Shown: in pieces, positions 16,782-25,741 of the stretch
How the letters are laid out: every line of letters starts with the position of its first letter
Position numbering within the stretch: the stretch's first letter is position 1
Notes under the pieces: model-generated
Databases searched by the model: none
Told to the model about the DNA's origin: nothing
The model's input: only the letters and a program-made list of their open reading frames with translations
Assembly (NCBI RefSeq): GCF_006516965.1
Contig: NZ_VHLH01000024.1
Location: 1 to 64,000 of the forward strand
Direction of reading: 5' to 3'
Length of the DNA: 64,000 nt
Origin: Pararhizobium mangrovi
GTDB taxonomy: Bacteria; Pseudomonadota; Alphaproteobacteria; Rhizobiales; Rhizobiaceae
Translations under genes and position numbers: made by a program

Positions 16782-17783
16782 TCAGGCCATGGCGTGCCGT
16801 TCGGCGGCGGAGTATCGGCCCGTCACGGAATGCTCGATCTGCCGTTCGATGTCGGCAAGCAGCGAGGACGCGCCGATGCGGAAGCGCTCCGGCTCGGTCC
16901 AGTCCGTGCCGAGTTCCTCCTTCATCAGGACGAGCCAGGAAAGCGCATCCTTCGCCGTCTTGAGCCCGCCCGCCGGCTTGAACCCGGCGGAAAAGCCCGA
17001 AAGCCGGCGATAGTCGCGGATCGCGCGGCACATGACGAGCGAGACCGGCAGCGTGGCGTTGACGCTTTCCTTGCCGGTCGAGGTCTTGATGAAGTCCGCC
17101 CCGGCCATGAGCGCGACCATCGAGGCGTGGTAGACGTTGGTAAGCGTAGCGAGCTCGCCCGTGGCGAGGATCGCCTTCATGTGGGCCTTGCCGCAGGCGC
17201 TGCGCATCGCCGTGATCTCGTCGTGGAGCTGGCGCCAGTCGGCCTTGAAGACGAGCGAGCGCGAGATGACGATGTCGATCTCGCTCGCGCCGGCCGAAAC
17301 GGCGTATTCGATCTCCGCAAGCCGTTGCTTAAGCGGCACGAGACCGGCGGGAAAGCCGGTGGCGACGGAGGCGACCGGAACGCCGCAATCGCCGAGCGCC
17401 GCGACGGCGGCCGGCACCATCGCCGGATAGACGCAGACCGCACCCGTCTTCACGCTGCCGGGTTCCAGACCAAGCGCTTCGACGAGATCGGGACGCAGCG
17501 GGTTGCGCGCCTTGGCGCAAAGCCGCGCCACGCGTGCTTCGGTATCGTCGCCGGCAAGCGTCGTCAGGTCGATGCACTGGATCGCGCGGACGAGCCAGGC
17601 CGCCTGCCACGCCTTCTTGACCGAGCGCCGCCCGCCGAGGCTCGCAGCGCGCCGTTCGGCCGCGCTCGTGTTGACGGCGACGCGCGCGAAGGCGTCGGCA
17701 TCGAGCGGCATGCCGGGATTGAGGCGCCCGGTGTCATGTCCGATCGCGTGCTGTCCGGTCGCGATACGGTCGATTGTGTTCAC
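16782..17783 (-). CDS. deoC: Deoxyribose-phosphate aldolase
   Basis: DeoC splits 2-deoxyribose 5-phosphate into glyceraldehyde 3-phosphate and acetaldehyde. The Schiff-base lysine is in ADFIKTSTGKES, and EIDIVISRSLVFK and GFKPAGGLKTA match the second barrel half. The length of 333 residues suits the longer class of bacterial DeoC. I start at a GTG at 17783 because GGGAGGA lies four bases upstream (17788-17794); an in-frame ATG at 17798 and the further open frame have no comparable site. It is followed by ALDH16, giving a two-step route from deoxynucleoside sugar to acetate plus a glycolytic intermediate. Confidence 0.95.
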   Translation of the reverse strand: MNTIDRIATGQHAIGHDTGRLNPGMPLDADAFARVAVNTSAAERRAASLGGRRSVKKAWQAAWLVRAIQCIDLTTLAGDDTEARVARLCAKARNPLRPDLVEALGLEPGSVKTGAVCVYPAMVPAAVAALGDCGVPVASVATGFPAGLVPLKQRLAEIEYAVSAGASEIDIVISRSLVFKADWRQLHDEITAMRSACGKAHMKAILATGELATLTNVYHASMVALMAGADFIKTSTGKESVNATLPVSLVMCRAIRDYRRLSGFSAGFKPAGGLKTAKDALSWLVLMKEELGTDWTEPERFRIGASSLLADIERQIEHSVTGRYSAAERHAMA

Positions 17784-17787
17784 CAAA

Positions 17788-17794
17788 TCCTCCC
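17788..17794 (-). promoter_or_regulatory. Shine-Dalgarno fixing the GTG start of deoC
   Basis: GGGAGGA on the minus strand followed by TTTG and then GTG. This strong site overrides the ATG fifteen bases upstream as the likely start. Confidence 0.75.
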
Positions 17795-17993
17795 GCATAC
17801 GGACCCGACGCTCGAGCACCGTAAAGCGTTTCCGCCACGAACGATAGGGCGCGTTGTGACCTGCTCGAACAGGGCCCAGCGTCCTGCCTTCTTGTCCAGC
17901 GCATCGTTCACCACGCAAAACCGGAACGTTCCGGCTGGAAAATGCTCCGTCACGGGATCCTTCGCGAAGCCGGTGAGACGGACGACGATCCGT

Positions 17994-18389
17994 TTACGAG
18001 CTGCGGCGGCCGGCCAGATCGTCGTGCTCGGCGAGCGCTTCCTCCGCGGCGTCGTAGTGCGCCTGGGTGATGTGCCCGCGAATGGCCGAGATCGCAGCTG
18101 CAAGCACCGCCATGTCGTCGGTAAAGCCGAAGAAGGCGATGAAGTCCGGCACGATATCCGTGGGAATGACGAAATAGGCGAGCGCGCCGAGCAGGATCCC
18201 GCGCACCCGCATCGGCGTGTTGGGATCCATCGCGCAGTAGTAGGCGGCAACGACGTCGCGCATGAACGGCACCTGTCGCGCGGCCGATTTGAGCGTCTTC
18301 CAGAAGCGGGCTTGGACACGCTCCTTCTGGCGCTCCTGGGTCGCTTCGTCGCCGGGTTCGAGTATCTCGCCGATCTTCACGTCGTCCAT
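17994..18389 (-). CDS. YkvA family protein (DUF1232)
   Basis: This 131-residue protein starts MDDVKIGEILEPGDEATQER. The DUF1232 core follows: AYYCAMDPNTPMRVRGILLG, then ALAYFVIPTDIVPDFIAFFG with the typical PTDIVPD turn and a hydrophobic helix hairpin. Function is unknown; members are small inner-membrane-associated proteins. GGAG lies upstream of the chosen ATG; the frame stays open for another 40 codons but these are arginine/proline-rich and improbable. It is upstream of deoC on the same strand with a 210-base gap. Confidence 0.85.
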   Translation of the reverse strand: MDDVKIGEILEPGDEATQERQKERVQARFWKTLKSAARQVPFMRDVVAAYYCAMDPNTPMRVRGILLGALAYFVIPTDIVPDFIAFFGFTDDMAVLAAAISAIRGHITQAHYDAAEEALAEHDDLAGRRSS

Positions 18390-18559
18390 CGTCACGCTCC
18401 TCGTTCGTTCGTCCGCCGGTCTCACGCGTCGCGGGAATGCGCAAGGGCCATGCCGCGTTCCGGGCCTTCGAACGGGCCGGATACCATCGCTTCTTGAGCA
18501 AGCGCACAATCACCCGGCCGGTTCCCGGAAACTGCAGGGTTCCCGGAAAGGTTCGCGCG

Positions 18560-18853
18560 CTAGCCGGCGATCCGGTCCATTGCCCTGGCGAGTTCGACGT
18601 CGTTTTCGCTGACGCCGCCGATATCGTGGGTGCTCAGGCACACCTGCACGGTCTTGTAGGCGTTGAACCAGTCGGGGTGGTGGTTCATCTTCTCGGCGAC
18701 GAGCGCCACGCGGCACATGAAGCCGAACGCCTCGCTGAAATCCCTGAAGGTGAAGGTCCGCTCGATCCCGCTTCCATCGCCGTTGAGATGCCAGCCTTCG
18801 AGCGAAGGAAGGAGCGATTCGATTTGCGTGCTGTCGAGCTTTGCCGGTGACAT
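18560..18853 (-). CDS. phhB: Pterin-4a-carbinolamine dehydratase
   Basis: The 97-residue protein carries the family signature [20 protein letters not shown], whose histidines are the catalytic dehydratase residues, followed by [17 protein letters not shown]. It dehydrates 4a-hydroxytetrahydropterin during aromatic hydroxylation cofactor recycling; in bacteria without phenylalanine hydroxylase it may serve molybdopterin or other pterin pathways. No hydroxylase gene is in view. The start is the ATG at 18853 ([12 protein letters not shown]), preceded by a weak GAAGGA. Confidence 0.92.
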   Translation of the reverse strand: MSPAKLDSTQIESLLPSLEGWHLNGDGSGIERTFTFRDFSEAFGFMCRVALVAEKMNHHPDWFNAYKTVQVCLSTHDIGGVSENDVELARAMDRIAG

Positions 18854-18976
18854 CGTCTGGCTGATCCTTCTCGTAGCCGACGGCATGAAGCCGTTCGATC
18901 CTGCATCCTGGCCGGTCGAAGGGCAATGCGCGCGCAAGCGCGACGGTTCCGGCAAGACCTGCGGCCGGCCGCACCT

Positions 18977-19570
18977 TCAGTGCGCGGGCCGGCGCTCCCG
19001 TACCGCACCTTCGGCCGGCGTCTCCCCGCGGCGAGCGGGCAGCAGCCCGTAGTCCTCCTCGACGATATACGGGCCGCCGCCGACGGATTCGCGCGATGAC
19101 ATCAGTACGAAATTGTCGACGGTGAAGGCTTGCGTGCGAAAATCCCCGTGTCCGGCAAGGTAGCGCGCCACCTCGTCCACACGCGGCTGGCGCAGGCGGG
19201 CGAGCGTGACGTGCGGCGTGAACTTGCGGGCATCGCCCGGAAGCCCAACGCGCCGGCAGGCCCGGTCGACCTCCCCCTGCAACGCGTGAAGGTCCGGCGA
19301 GGCCGAGACCCCGGCCCAGACCGCCCGTGGCTTCCTGTTTCCGAAGGCGCCGACGCCGGCGAGCGCCAGCGCGAATTCGCGCCGCCGGATGCCATGCAGC
19401 GCCGTGGCGAGATCCGCGGCGATGGGGCCTTCCACGTCGCCGACGAAGCGCAGGGTCAGATGATAGTTCTCGGTATCGATCCAGCGCGCGCCCGGCAGGC
19501 CGCCGCGAAGGAGCGAAAGGCTCAACGCGGCATCGTGCGGAATCTCCAGGGCGATGAACAGTCGTGGCAT
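18977..19570 (-). CDS. thpR: RNA 2',3'-cyclic phosphodiesterase (ThpR/LigT, 2H superfamily)
   Basis: The 197-residue protein starts MPRLFIALEIPHDAALSL and has the two catalytic HxTx motifs of the 2H phosphoesterase family: HLTL at residues 37-40 and HVTL at 120-123. Members hydrolyse 2',3'-cyclic phosphate on RNA ends and can ligate tRNA half-molecules in vitro. The open frame extends far upstream of the ATG, but that region is the antisense of the esterase gene and is not coding. It lies about 100 bases behind the TesA-like gene on the same strand. The tail after residue 175 is unusually long and charged. Confidence 0.92.
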   Translation of the reverse strand: MPRLFIALEIPHDAALSLSLLRGGLPGARWIDTENYHLTLRFVGDVEGPIAADLATALHGIRRREFALALAGVGAFGNRKPRAVWAGVSASPDLHALQGEVDRACRRVGLPGDARKFTPHVTLARLRQPRVDEVARYLAGHGDFRTQAFTVDNFVLMSSRESVGGGPYIVEEDYGLLPARRGETPAEGAVRERRPAH

Positions 19571-19668
19571 GGCCAAACTCCCCGAATCGACACTGTCGGC
19601 ACGAGCCGACCACGCATTTCCTATCGGCGCAAGCCGATCGGGCTTTCCGCTGGCCAGAAGCGGCGTCT

Positions 19669-20346
19669 TCAGCCCTTCTTTCCGGCCTCGGCCTGGCGTG
19701 CGCGCACTTCGTCGATTAGCTTTTCCGCGTAAGGCAGAAAGCGCTCGGCCATGATCGAAGTCCCCTTGTCGTTGGGGTGCAAGCCGTCGGAAAGCTGGCG
19801 GTCGGGATGCGTCGCGACCCCGTCGAGGAAGAACGGGTAAAAGACGAGGTCGTACTTCTTCGCGAGGCCGTCGAAGATGGCGTCGAACGTCTTCGTGTAC
19901 GCTTCTCCCATGTTCGGCGGGGCCAGCATGCCGACCAGGAGCACGGCGATGCCGCGATCGTGAAGACGCCCGATCATCGCGTCGAGATTGGCTTTCGTCT
20001 TTTCCGGCGAAACGCCGCGCAGCGCATCGTTGGCGCCCTGCTCCAGAAGCACCGCGTCCGTGCCGTCGGGCACCGACCAGGCGAGGCGTGAAAGTCCGTC
20101 CGAGCTCGTGTCGCCGGAAACGCCGGCATTCGCGATGACGACGTCGTAGCCCCTCTGCTTCAGTTCCGATTGCAGCTTGGCGGTAAAGGTCTGGTCTTGA
20201 GGCAGTTCGTAGCCGGCCATCAGGCTGTCGCCGAAGCCGACGATCGAAAGGGGCGCGGCGATCGCGGGCGCAGCGCTCAGGCAGATCGCCGCGATGCCGA
20301 GGGCCGTCCATCGCCGGAAATCGGCACGCTTCGCTTTGAAACCCAT
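19669..20346 (-). CDS. tesA: Secreted GDSL-family arylesterase / TesA-like lysophospholipase
   Basis: A 225-residue SGNH hydrolase. A basic N-terminus plus a hydrophobic run to APAIAA gives a signal peptide, so it acts in the periplasm. Block I is GFGDSLMAGY (nucleophile S), block II has NAGVSGDTS, block III LLEQGANDAL, and block V DGLHPND with the catalytic D and H. The gene is divergent from a YbbA/YbbP-type ABC pair, the same arrangement as E. coli tesA-ybbAP. The frame permits a start 11 residues earlier; the ATG at 20346 has AGGTGG upstream. Confidence 0.93.
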   Translation of the reverse strand: MGFKAKRADFRRWTALGIAAICLSAAPAIAAPLSIVGFGDSLMAGYELPQDQTFTAKLQSELKQRGYDVVIANAGVSGDTSSDGLSRLAWSVPDGTDAVLLEQGANDALRGVSPEKTKANLDAMIGRLHDRGIAVLLVGMLAPPNMGEAYTKTFDAIFDGLAKKYDLVFYPFFLDGVATHPDRQLSDGLHPNDKGTSIMAERFLPYAEKLIDEVRARQAEAGKKG

Positions 20347-20417
20347 TCGCCGCCACCTAAATCCAGCCACGGCCACCAAGGCGGCCGATCGTCCACACGA
20401 TATAGGAACCGGCCCGC

Positions 20418-21128
20418 GTGAGGGAAAGCATCATCGAGTTGAAGCGCGCGGACCTGACGCTCGGCCGCGGCGCCTCCGCAGTCCATGTCCTGAAGGCAAT
20501 CGACCTGTCGATCGAGGCGGGCACCGCCGTCGGCATCGTCGGGCCGTCCGGCTCCGGCAAGTCGACCCTCTTGATGGTGCTTGCCGGCCTGGAACGGCTC
20601 GATTCGGGAGAGATCGTCATCGCCGGCACCGCGCTGCACGATCTCGGCGAGGACGCCGTCGCCGCCTTCCGCGGAAAGACCATCGGCATCGTCTTCCAGT
20701 CCTTCCACCTCATTCCGAACATGACGGCGCTCGAAAACGTGGCGGTCCCGCTGGAGCTCGCCGGCGCGCACGACGCTTTCGCGCGGGCGCGTGCGGAGCT
20801 CGTCTCCGTCGGTCTCGGTGAGCGTCTCGGCCATTATCCGGGCCAGCTTTCGGGTGGCGAGCAGCAGCGCGTGGCGATCGCACGGGCGCTCGCGCCCTCG
20901 CCGGAATTGCTGATCGCCGACGAACCGACCGGCAACCTCGACGGCGAGACTGGAAAGCAGATCGCCGAGCTTCTCTTCACCAAGCAGCGCGAGCGCGGCA
21001 CGACGCTGCTTCTCGTCACCCACGATCCGGCGCTCGCCGGGCGCTGCGCGCGGCAGGTCGCCATGCGCTCGGGCACCATCGTCGAAGGCGCGGCGGCCGC
21101 TCCCGCCAGCGCGGACACCCGTCCATGA
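20418..21128 (+). CDS. ybbA: ABC transporter ATP-binding protein (YbbA-like)
   Basis: The 236-residue ATPase has Walker [10 protein letters not shown], signature [14 protein letters not shown], and Walker [14 protein letters not shown]; the last is typical of the LolD/MacB/YbbA group that works on lipids or extracytoplasmic processes rather than import. It starts at a GTG. Its stop overlaps the start of the permease by four bases (ATGA), so the two are coupled. Confidence 0.92.
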   Translation: MRESIIELKRADLTLGRGASAVHVLKAIDLSIEAGTAVGIVGPSGSGKSTLLMVLAGLERLDSGEIVIAGTALHDLGEDAVAAFRGKTIGIVFQSFHLIPNMTALENVAVPLELAGAHDAFARARAELVSVGLGERLGHYPGQLSGGEQQRVAIARALAPSPELLIADEPTGNLDGETGKQIAELLFTKQRERGTTLLLVTHDPALAGRCARQVAMRSGTIVEGAAAAPASADTRP

Positions 21129-23704
21129 ACATTTCCGTCCCCGCCTCGCCGACATCGCGGACGACGCGCCTTCGCCTGGCGATCGCCTTCGCGCTGAGGG
21201 AAATGCGGGGCGGACTTTCCGGCTTCTATATCTTCCTCGCCTGCATCGCGCTTGGTGTGGCGGCGATCGCCGGCGTCAATTCGCTGTCGCAATCGATCAA
21301 CGCCTCGATCGCCGCCGAGGGGCGCACCCTGCTTGCCGGCGACCTGCGGTTCGAGCTCGACAACCGCCCCGCCAATGCCAAGGAAGAAGCCTATATCGAC
21401 GCGCTCGGCACCGTCTCGCGATCGACCGGGCTGCGCTCGATGGCGCGCCTTCCGAACGGATCCGACCAATCGCTGACCGAGGTTAAGGCCGTCGATCCGG
21501 CGTATCCGCTCTACGGCAAGCTCGAGACTTCGCCGCAGCTTTCGAACCGCACGCTGTTTGCGCGGAAGGATGGCGTCTACGGCGCCGCCGCCGCGCCGCT
21601 CCTCATGCAGCGCCTGTCGCTTTCCGTCGGCGATACGCTCCTGCTCGGCAACACGAGGGTCGTAATCCGTGCGGTGATCGACCGTGAACCCGACCTCGCC
21701 TCGGACGGCTTCGCCTTCGCGCCACGGCTGATGATCTCGCGACAGGCGCTCGACGCGAGCGGCCTCGTGACGCTCGGCAGCCTCGTCGAATACGCCTACA
21801 GGGTGCGTCTCGACGGACCGGTGACGCCCGCGCGGCTCGCCGCCATCGAGGCGAAGGCGAACGCGGACTATCCGCGTGCCGGCTGGTCGATCCGCACGAG
21901 CGCCAACGCCGCGCCCGGCCTTTCGGCCAACGTCACGCGCTTTTCCCAGTTCCTGACCCTCGTCGGGCTGACGGCACTCATCGTCGGCGGTGTCGGCGTG
22001 GCGAACGCCACCCGTGCCTTCCTTGACGCCAAGCGCGGCGTCATCGCCACCTTCAAGTGCCTCGGCGCGCCGGGACCGCTGATCTTCACGGTCTACTGCG
22101 CGCAGATCCTGATCATCACGGCGATCGGCATCGGCGTCGGCCTTGTCGTCGGCATCGTCATGCCGTTCGTGGCGATCGGCATGCTTGCCGACGTCCTGCC
22201 GGTCACGGCCCATGCCGGCATCTATCCCGGCGCGCTGGCGCTGGCCGCCGCGTTCGGCGTGACGACCGCGCTCGCCTTCGCGATCCTGCCGCTCGGGCGC
22301 ACGCGCGACGTGCCCGCCACCGCGCTCTTTCGCGACCAGGCCGGCGGTCAGAAGCGATGGCCGCGGCGCAGCTACGTCCTCGTCACGGGGCTGCTCGTGC
22401 TGGCGCTCGCCGGCATGGCGGTGGCGAGCGCCAGCGACCGGCACATCGCCCTCGTCTTCCTCGGCGGCATCGCCTTTTCCTTCCTGGTCCTGCGTGGCGT
22501 CGGCTGGCTCGTGCAATGGCTCGCGAAGCGCGCACCCACGGTGCGCTCGACGCCGCTCAGGCTGGCGGTCGGCAACATCCACCGGCCGGGCGCACTGACG
22601 CCCTCCGTTGTGCTTTCGCTCGGCCTCGGGCTGACGCTGCTCGTGGCGCTGGCGCTGATCGACGGCAATCTGCGCCGCGAGGTCGGCGAAAGCATTCCCG
22701 AACGCGCGCCGAACTTCTTCTTCGTCGACATCCAGAACGATGCGATCGAATCCTTCCGCGCCCTGCTCGCCAGGGAAGACCCGCGGGCTACGGTGAAATC
22801 CGTGCCGATGCTGCGCGGTCGCATCGTCGCGCTGAAGGGTACGGACGTCACCAGGCTCAAGGACATTCCGCCCAGCGGGCGCTGGGTGCTGAAGGGCGAC
22901 CGCGGCATCACCTACGACGCGAAGAAGCCCAAGAACGCGCAGGTCACCGCCGGCAAGTGGTGGGCCAAAGACTATACCGGCAAACCGCTCGTCTCGTTTT
23001 CCGACGAGGAGGCGCACGATCTCGGCCTTGCCATCGGCGACACGATCACCGTCAACGTGCTCGGCCGCGAGATCACGGCCACGGTCGCGAACCTGCGCAA
23101 GGTGAAGTGGGAACAGATGGGCATCAATTTCGTGATGATCTTCTCGCCCAACACCTTCGCCGGTGCGCCGCATGCCTGGCTGGCGACCCTGACGGACACG
23201 AAGGCGACCACGAACGAGGAAGGCCGGATCCTGCGCGCGGTGACCAACCGGTTTCCGACCGTCACCTCCGTCAGCGTGCGCGAGGCGATCGACGTGGTGA
23301 ACACGCTGATCGGCCAGCTGGCGACGGCGATACGTGCGGCTTCGGCCGTCGCGCTCGTCGCTTCCGTCCTGGTGCTGGCCGGCGCGCTGGCGGCCGGCAA
23401 CCGGGCCCGCACGCACGACGCCGTGGTGTTAAAGACGCTCGGCGCGACGCGCCGCACGCTCATCACCGCGTTCTCGCTCGAATACCTGCTGCTCGGCCTC
23501 TTCACGGCGATCTTCGCGCTCGCAGCCGGCGGCGTGGCTGCGTGGTACGTCGTCGCCCGCATCATGATGCTTCCCTACGCCTTCGACCCGCGCGTCGCCG
23601 TGACGACCACGGTGATCGCGCTCGTCGTCACCGTCGGCGTCGGGCTGGCGGGCACTTGGCGGGTGCTCGGATGCAAGGCGGCCCCGGTCCTGCGCACCCT
23701 CTGA
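21125..23704 (+). CDS. ybbP: FtsX-like ABC transporter permease (YbbP-like)
   Basis: This 859-residue inner-membrane protein has an N-terminal helix (FYIFLACIALGVAAIAGV), a large periplasmic domain, then two FtsX-type four-helix blocks (about 270-400 and 720-855) with helices between. The order matches YbbP, partner of YbbA; in E. coli their genes are next to tesA, as here. It does not look like a classical importer and has no substrate-binding protein. Function in the family is poorly understood; envelope lipid or hydrophobic-compound export is a guess. Confidence 0.9.
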   Translation: MNISVPASPTSRTTRLRLAIAFALREMRGGLSGFYIFLACIALGVAAIAGVNSLSQSINASIAAEGRTLLAGDLRFELDNRPANAKEEAYIDALGTVSRSTGLRSMARLPNGSDQSLTEVKAVDPAYPLYGKLETSPQLSNRTLFARKDGVYGAAAAPLLMQRLSLSVGDTLLLGNTRVVIRAVIDREPDLASDGFAFAPRLMISRQALDASGLVTLGSLVEYAYRVRLDGPVTPARLAAIEAKANADYPRAGWSIRTSANAAPGLSANVTRFSQFLTLVGLTALIVGGVGVANATRAFLDAKRGVIATFKCLGAPGPLIFTVYCAQILIITAIGIGVGLVVGIVMPFVAIGMLADVLPVTAHAGIYPGALALAAAFGVTTALAFAILPLGRTRDVPATALFRDQAGGQKRWPRRSYVLVTGLLVLALAGMAVASASDRHIALVFLGGIAFSFLVLRGVGWLVQWLAKRAPTVRSTPLRLAVGNIHRPGALTPSVVLSLGLGLTLLVALALIDGNLRREVGESIPERAPNFFFVDIQNDAIESFRALLAREDPRATVKSVPMLRGRIVALKGTDVTRLKDIPPSGRWVLKGDRGITYDAKKPKNAQVTAGKWWAKDYTGKPLVSFSDEEAHDLGLAIGDTITVNVLGREITATVANLRKVKWEQMGINFVMIFSPNTFAGAPHAWLATLTDTKATTNEEGRILRAVTNRFPTVTSVSVREAIDVVNTLIGQLATAIRAASAVALVASVLVLAGALAAGNRARTHDAVVLKTLGATRRTLITAFSLEYLLLGLFTAIFALAAGGVAAWYVVARIMMLPYAFDPRVAVTTTVIALVVTVGVGLAGTWRVLGCKAAPVLRTL

Positions 23705-23908
23705 CAGCCGGGCACCGGGACGACGGCGCCCGCCATGCGCATTAAATTTTCGTCATACGGGCGTTATCCGGGCCGCTGCGACACCGCACAGGCTTGCAGC
23801 ACGGGGTCCGAAACCGCATATTGCGCGCAAGGCTTGCTGGAGCTCCGCAGCGGCGCCTGGGGTGAACCCGACACCGTGACCACCATCCGGAGCTTGAAAG
23901 AGGAAACC

Positions 23909-24685
23909 ATGGCTGACCTTCGCAATCTCCAGTCGCGTATGGGCGCCGGTGCCGGCACGCGAACGGGCGCCGACGTCGACCAGGGCCTGCGCTCATACAT
24001 GCTGCGGGTCTACAACATCATGGCTCTCGGGCTCGCGCTCACGGGCTTCGCCGCGCTCGGCACCCTGATGGTGACCGTGAGCGACCAGCCGACGCAATAC
24101 GCGATCCACGGCGGGCTCTACCTGACCCAGGCCGGTGCGGTGCTCTACGGCTCGCCGCTTCGCTGGGTCGTCATGTTCGCGCCGCTCGCCATGGTCTTCT
24201 GGCTCGGCTTCCGCATCCAGAACATGAGCGTCACCAAGGCACAGACCGTCTTCGGTGTCTACGCGGCGCTGATGGGCCTTTCGCTCTCCTCGATCTTCCT
24301 CGTCTTCACGGGCGAATCGATCGTGCAGACGTTCTTCATCTCGGCGACCGCCTTCGGCGCGCTCTCGCTCTACGGTTATTCGACCAAGCGCGACCTCTCG
24401 CCCGTCGGCTCGTTCCTGATCATGGGCGTCTTCGGCCTCTTCATCGCGATGATCGTCAACATCTTCCTGCAGTCGAGCGCGCTGGCCTTCGCCATCTCCG
24501 CGATCGGCGTCGTGATCTTCGCCGGCCTGACGGCCTACGACACGCAGCAGATCAAGGAGATGTACTACGAGGGCGATTCGGACACCGTCGCCGGCCACAA
24601 GGCGGTGATGGGCGCGCTCCGGCTCTATCTCGACTTCATCAACCTCTTCATGTTCATGCTGCAGCTTCTCGGCAATCGCCGCTAA
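23909..24685 (+). CDS. Bax inhibitor-1 / YccA family membrane protein
   Basis: This 258-residue protein starts MADLRNLQSRMGAGAG and has seven hydrophobic segments, with the family C-terminus GLTAYDTQQIKEMYYEG and ALRLYLDFINLFMFMLQLLG. Bacterial members (YccA, YbhL) modulate FtsH proteolysis or transport calcium or protons. The upstream open frame extends to 23735, but the AGAGG site before the ATG at 23909 and the family start decide the choice. A strong terminator follows at 24711. Confidence 0.94.
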   Translation: MADLRNLQSRMGAGAGTRTGADVDQGLRSYMLRVYNIMALGLALTGFAALGTLMVTVSDQPTQYAIHGGLYLTQAGAVLYGSPLRWVVMFAPLAMVFWLGFRIQNMSVTKAQTVFGVYAALMGLSLSSIFLVFTGESIVQTFFISATAFGALSLYGYSTKRDLSPVGSFLIMGVFGLFIAMIVNIFLQSSALAFAISAIGVVIFAGLTAYDTQQIKEMYYEGDSDTVAGHKAVMGALRLYLDFINLFMFMLQLLGNRR

Positions 24686-24710
24686 GCGGACCAGCGAACT
24701 GAAACGAACG

Positions 24711-24739
24711 AAAGGGCGGTCTTCGGACCGCCCTTTTTT
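24711..24739 (+). terminator. Rho-independent terminator after the BI-1 gene
   Basis: An 11-bp perfect stem AAAGGGCGGTC, TTCG tetraloop, then GACCGCCCTTT followed by further T residues. It lies 26 bases after the stop codon. Confidence 0.93.
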
Positions 24740-24780
24740 ATTGTCCTTCGGAAGGCAGGTATGCGAAGCGATCCTGCGCC

Positions 24781-24838
24781 AGAGCATCATCGGTTGTTCG
24801 CGAAGCCGGCCCGGATCGGTCTGGCTGAAGAATGCTCC
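24781..24838 (-). repeat. Dispersed repeat related to 9843-9889
   Basis: On the minus strand it reads GGAGCATTCTTCAGCCAGAC, resembling the first part of 9843-9889. The ends (AGAGCAT and ATGCTCC) are inverted with one mismatch. It sits in the gap before the acetyltransferase gene. Confidence 0.45.
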
Positions 24839-24877
24839 AGACCGTAAAGTCCATTTTGCCTATTCGGAAACTCCGCC

Positions 24878-25438
24878 ATGCCCAGCGATCCAATCATCCG
24901 AGATGCCGGCCCCGACGATCTCGACGCGATCACCCGGATCTATGCCGAAGCGGTCGAGAACGGCGTCGCCTCCTACGAGCTGACCCCGCCCGATAAGGCC
25001 GAGATGCAGGCACGTTTCGATGGCATGCTGGAGAAGGGCTATCCTTACCTCGTGGCGCAAGCGGGGGACGTCGTGGTCGGCTACGCCTATGCGAACGCCT
25101 TTCGCACGCGCCCTGCCTATCGCTGGATCGTCGAAAGCTCGATCTATCTTTCGGTGGACGCGCGCGGGCTCGGCATCGGCCGCGTCCTTCTCGACGCGCT
25201 CGTCGAACGCGCGAGCGCCCTCGGCTTCCGGCAGATGATTGCCGTCATCGGCGGCGCGCACCCCGCCTCGATCGGCGTGCATCGCGCGTGCGGCTTCACC
25301 GAGTGCGGCCGCATGACCGCCACCGGCTACAAGCACGGCCGGTGGCTGGATACGGTGCTGATGCAAAAGGCGCTGGGCGACGGTGGCGAGACCCCACCGG
25401 ACCTCGATGCCTATCCGGGAACGCTCTTTACCGAATAG
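24878..25438 (+). CDS. GNAT N-acetyltransferase of the phosphinothricin/methionine sulfone type
   Basis: This 186-residue enzyme begins PIIRDAGPDDLDAITRIYAE and keeps the PAT-family sequence YRWIVESSIYLSVDARGLGI, with acetyl-CoA-binding GLGIGRVLLDAL. Related enzymes acetylate phosphinothricin, methionine sulfoximine or methionine sulfone; without a structure the substrate is uncertain. It stands alone between a terminated gene and an intergenic repeat region. Confidence 0.88.
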   Translation: MPSDPIIRDAGPDDLDAITRIYAEAVENGVASYELTPPDKAEMQARFDGMLEKGYPYLVAQAGDVVVGYAYANAFRTRPAYRWIVESSIYLSVDARGLGIGRVLLDALVERASALGFRQMIAVIGGAHPASIGVHRACGFTECGRMTATGYKHGRWLDTVLMQKALGDGGETPPDLDAYPGTLFTE

Positions 25439-25539
25439 CTTTTCGGAGCGACCCGTTCTTCGCGGGAAACGCCCACCATCTCGCTTCGACACGGCATGGT
25501 TACCGAAACGGTCGAGCGGACGTCCAACCTCTCACCGCG

Positions 25540-25671
25540 TCATCCTCGGGCCGAGCCCTAGATGTGAGCGGCGTGCCGGATCGAACGCGGCCAGTGCCGT
25601 ACTGCGGGCATCCGATACCTCGATCGTGTTGACAAGTGGTTGGATCCTCGGGTCGAGCCCGAGGATGACGT
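25540..25671. repeat. REP-like inverted pair around CATCCTCGGGC
   Basis: CGTCATCCTCGGGC at about 25538-25551 recurs inverted within 25644-25671. The second copy is a perfect hairpin: ATCCTCGGG (25644-25652), five bases, CCCGAGGAT (25658-25666). The gap 25439-25741 holds these repeats and no gene that I can support. Confidence 0.6.
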
Positions 25672-25741
25672 CGTGGCGAGGGGACAGCGCGAACGCTTCC
25701 CCAAGCGCCAGCCCCTACGGTTCAAACTAGGATGAACAGTT

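Noticed and set aside
14315-16963. Plus-strand frame of 882 codons opposite ALDH16
   Set aside because: Antisense; no recognisable domain.
17780-18319. Arginine-rich minus-strand frame upstream of deoC
   Set aside because: Out-of-frame shadow of the YkvA gene region with no motif.
20834-23416. Minus-strand frame of 860 codons across the YbbA/YbbP region
   Set aside because: Arginine/aspartate/glycine-rich translation typical of the antisense of a GC-rich gene; YbbP has strong family motifs on the other strand.
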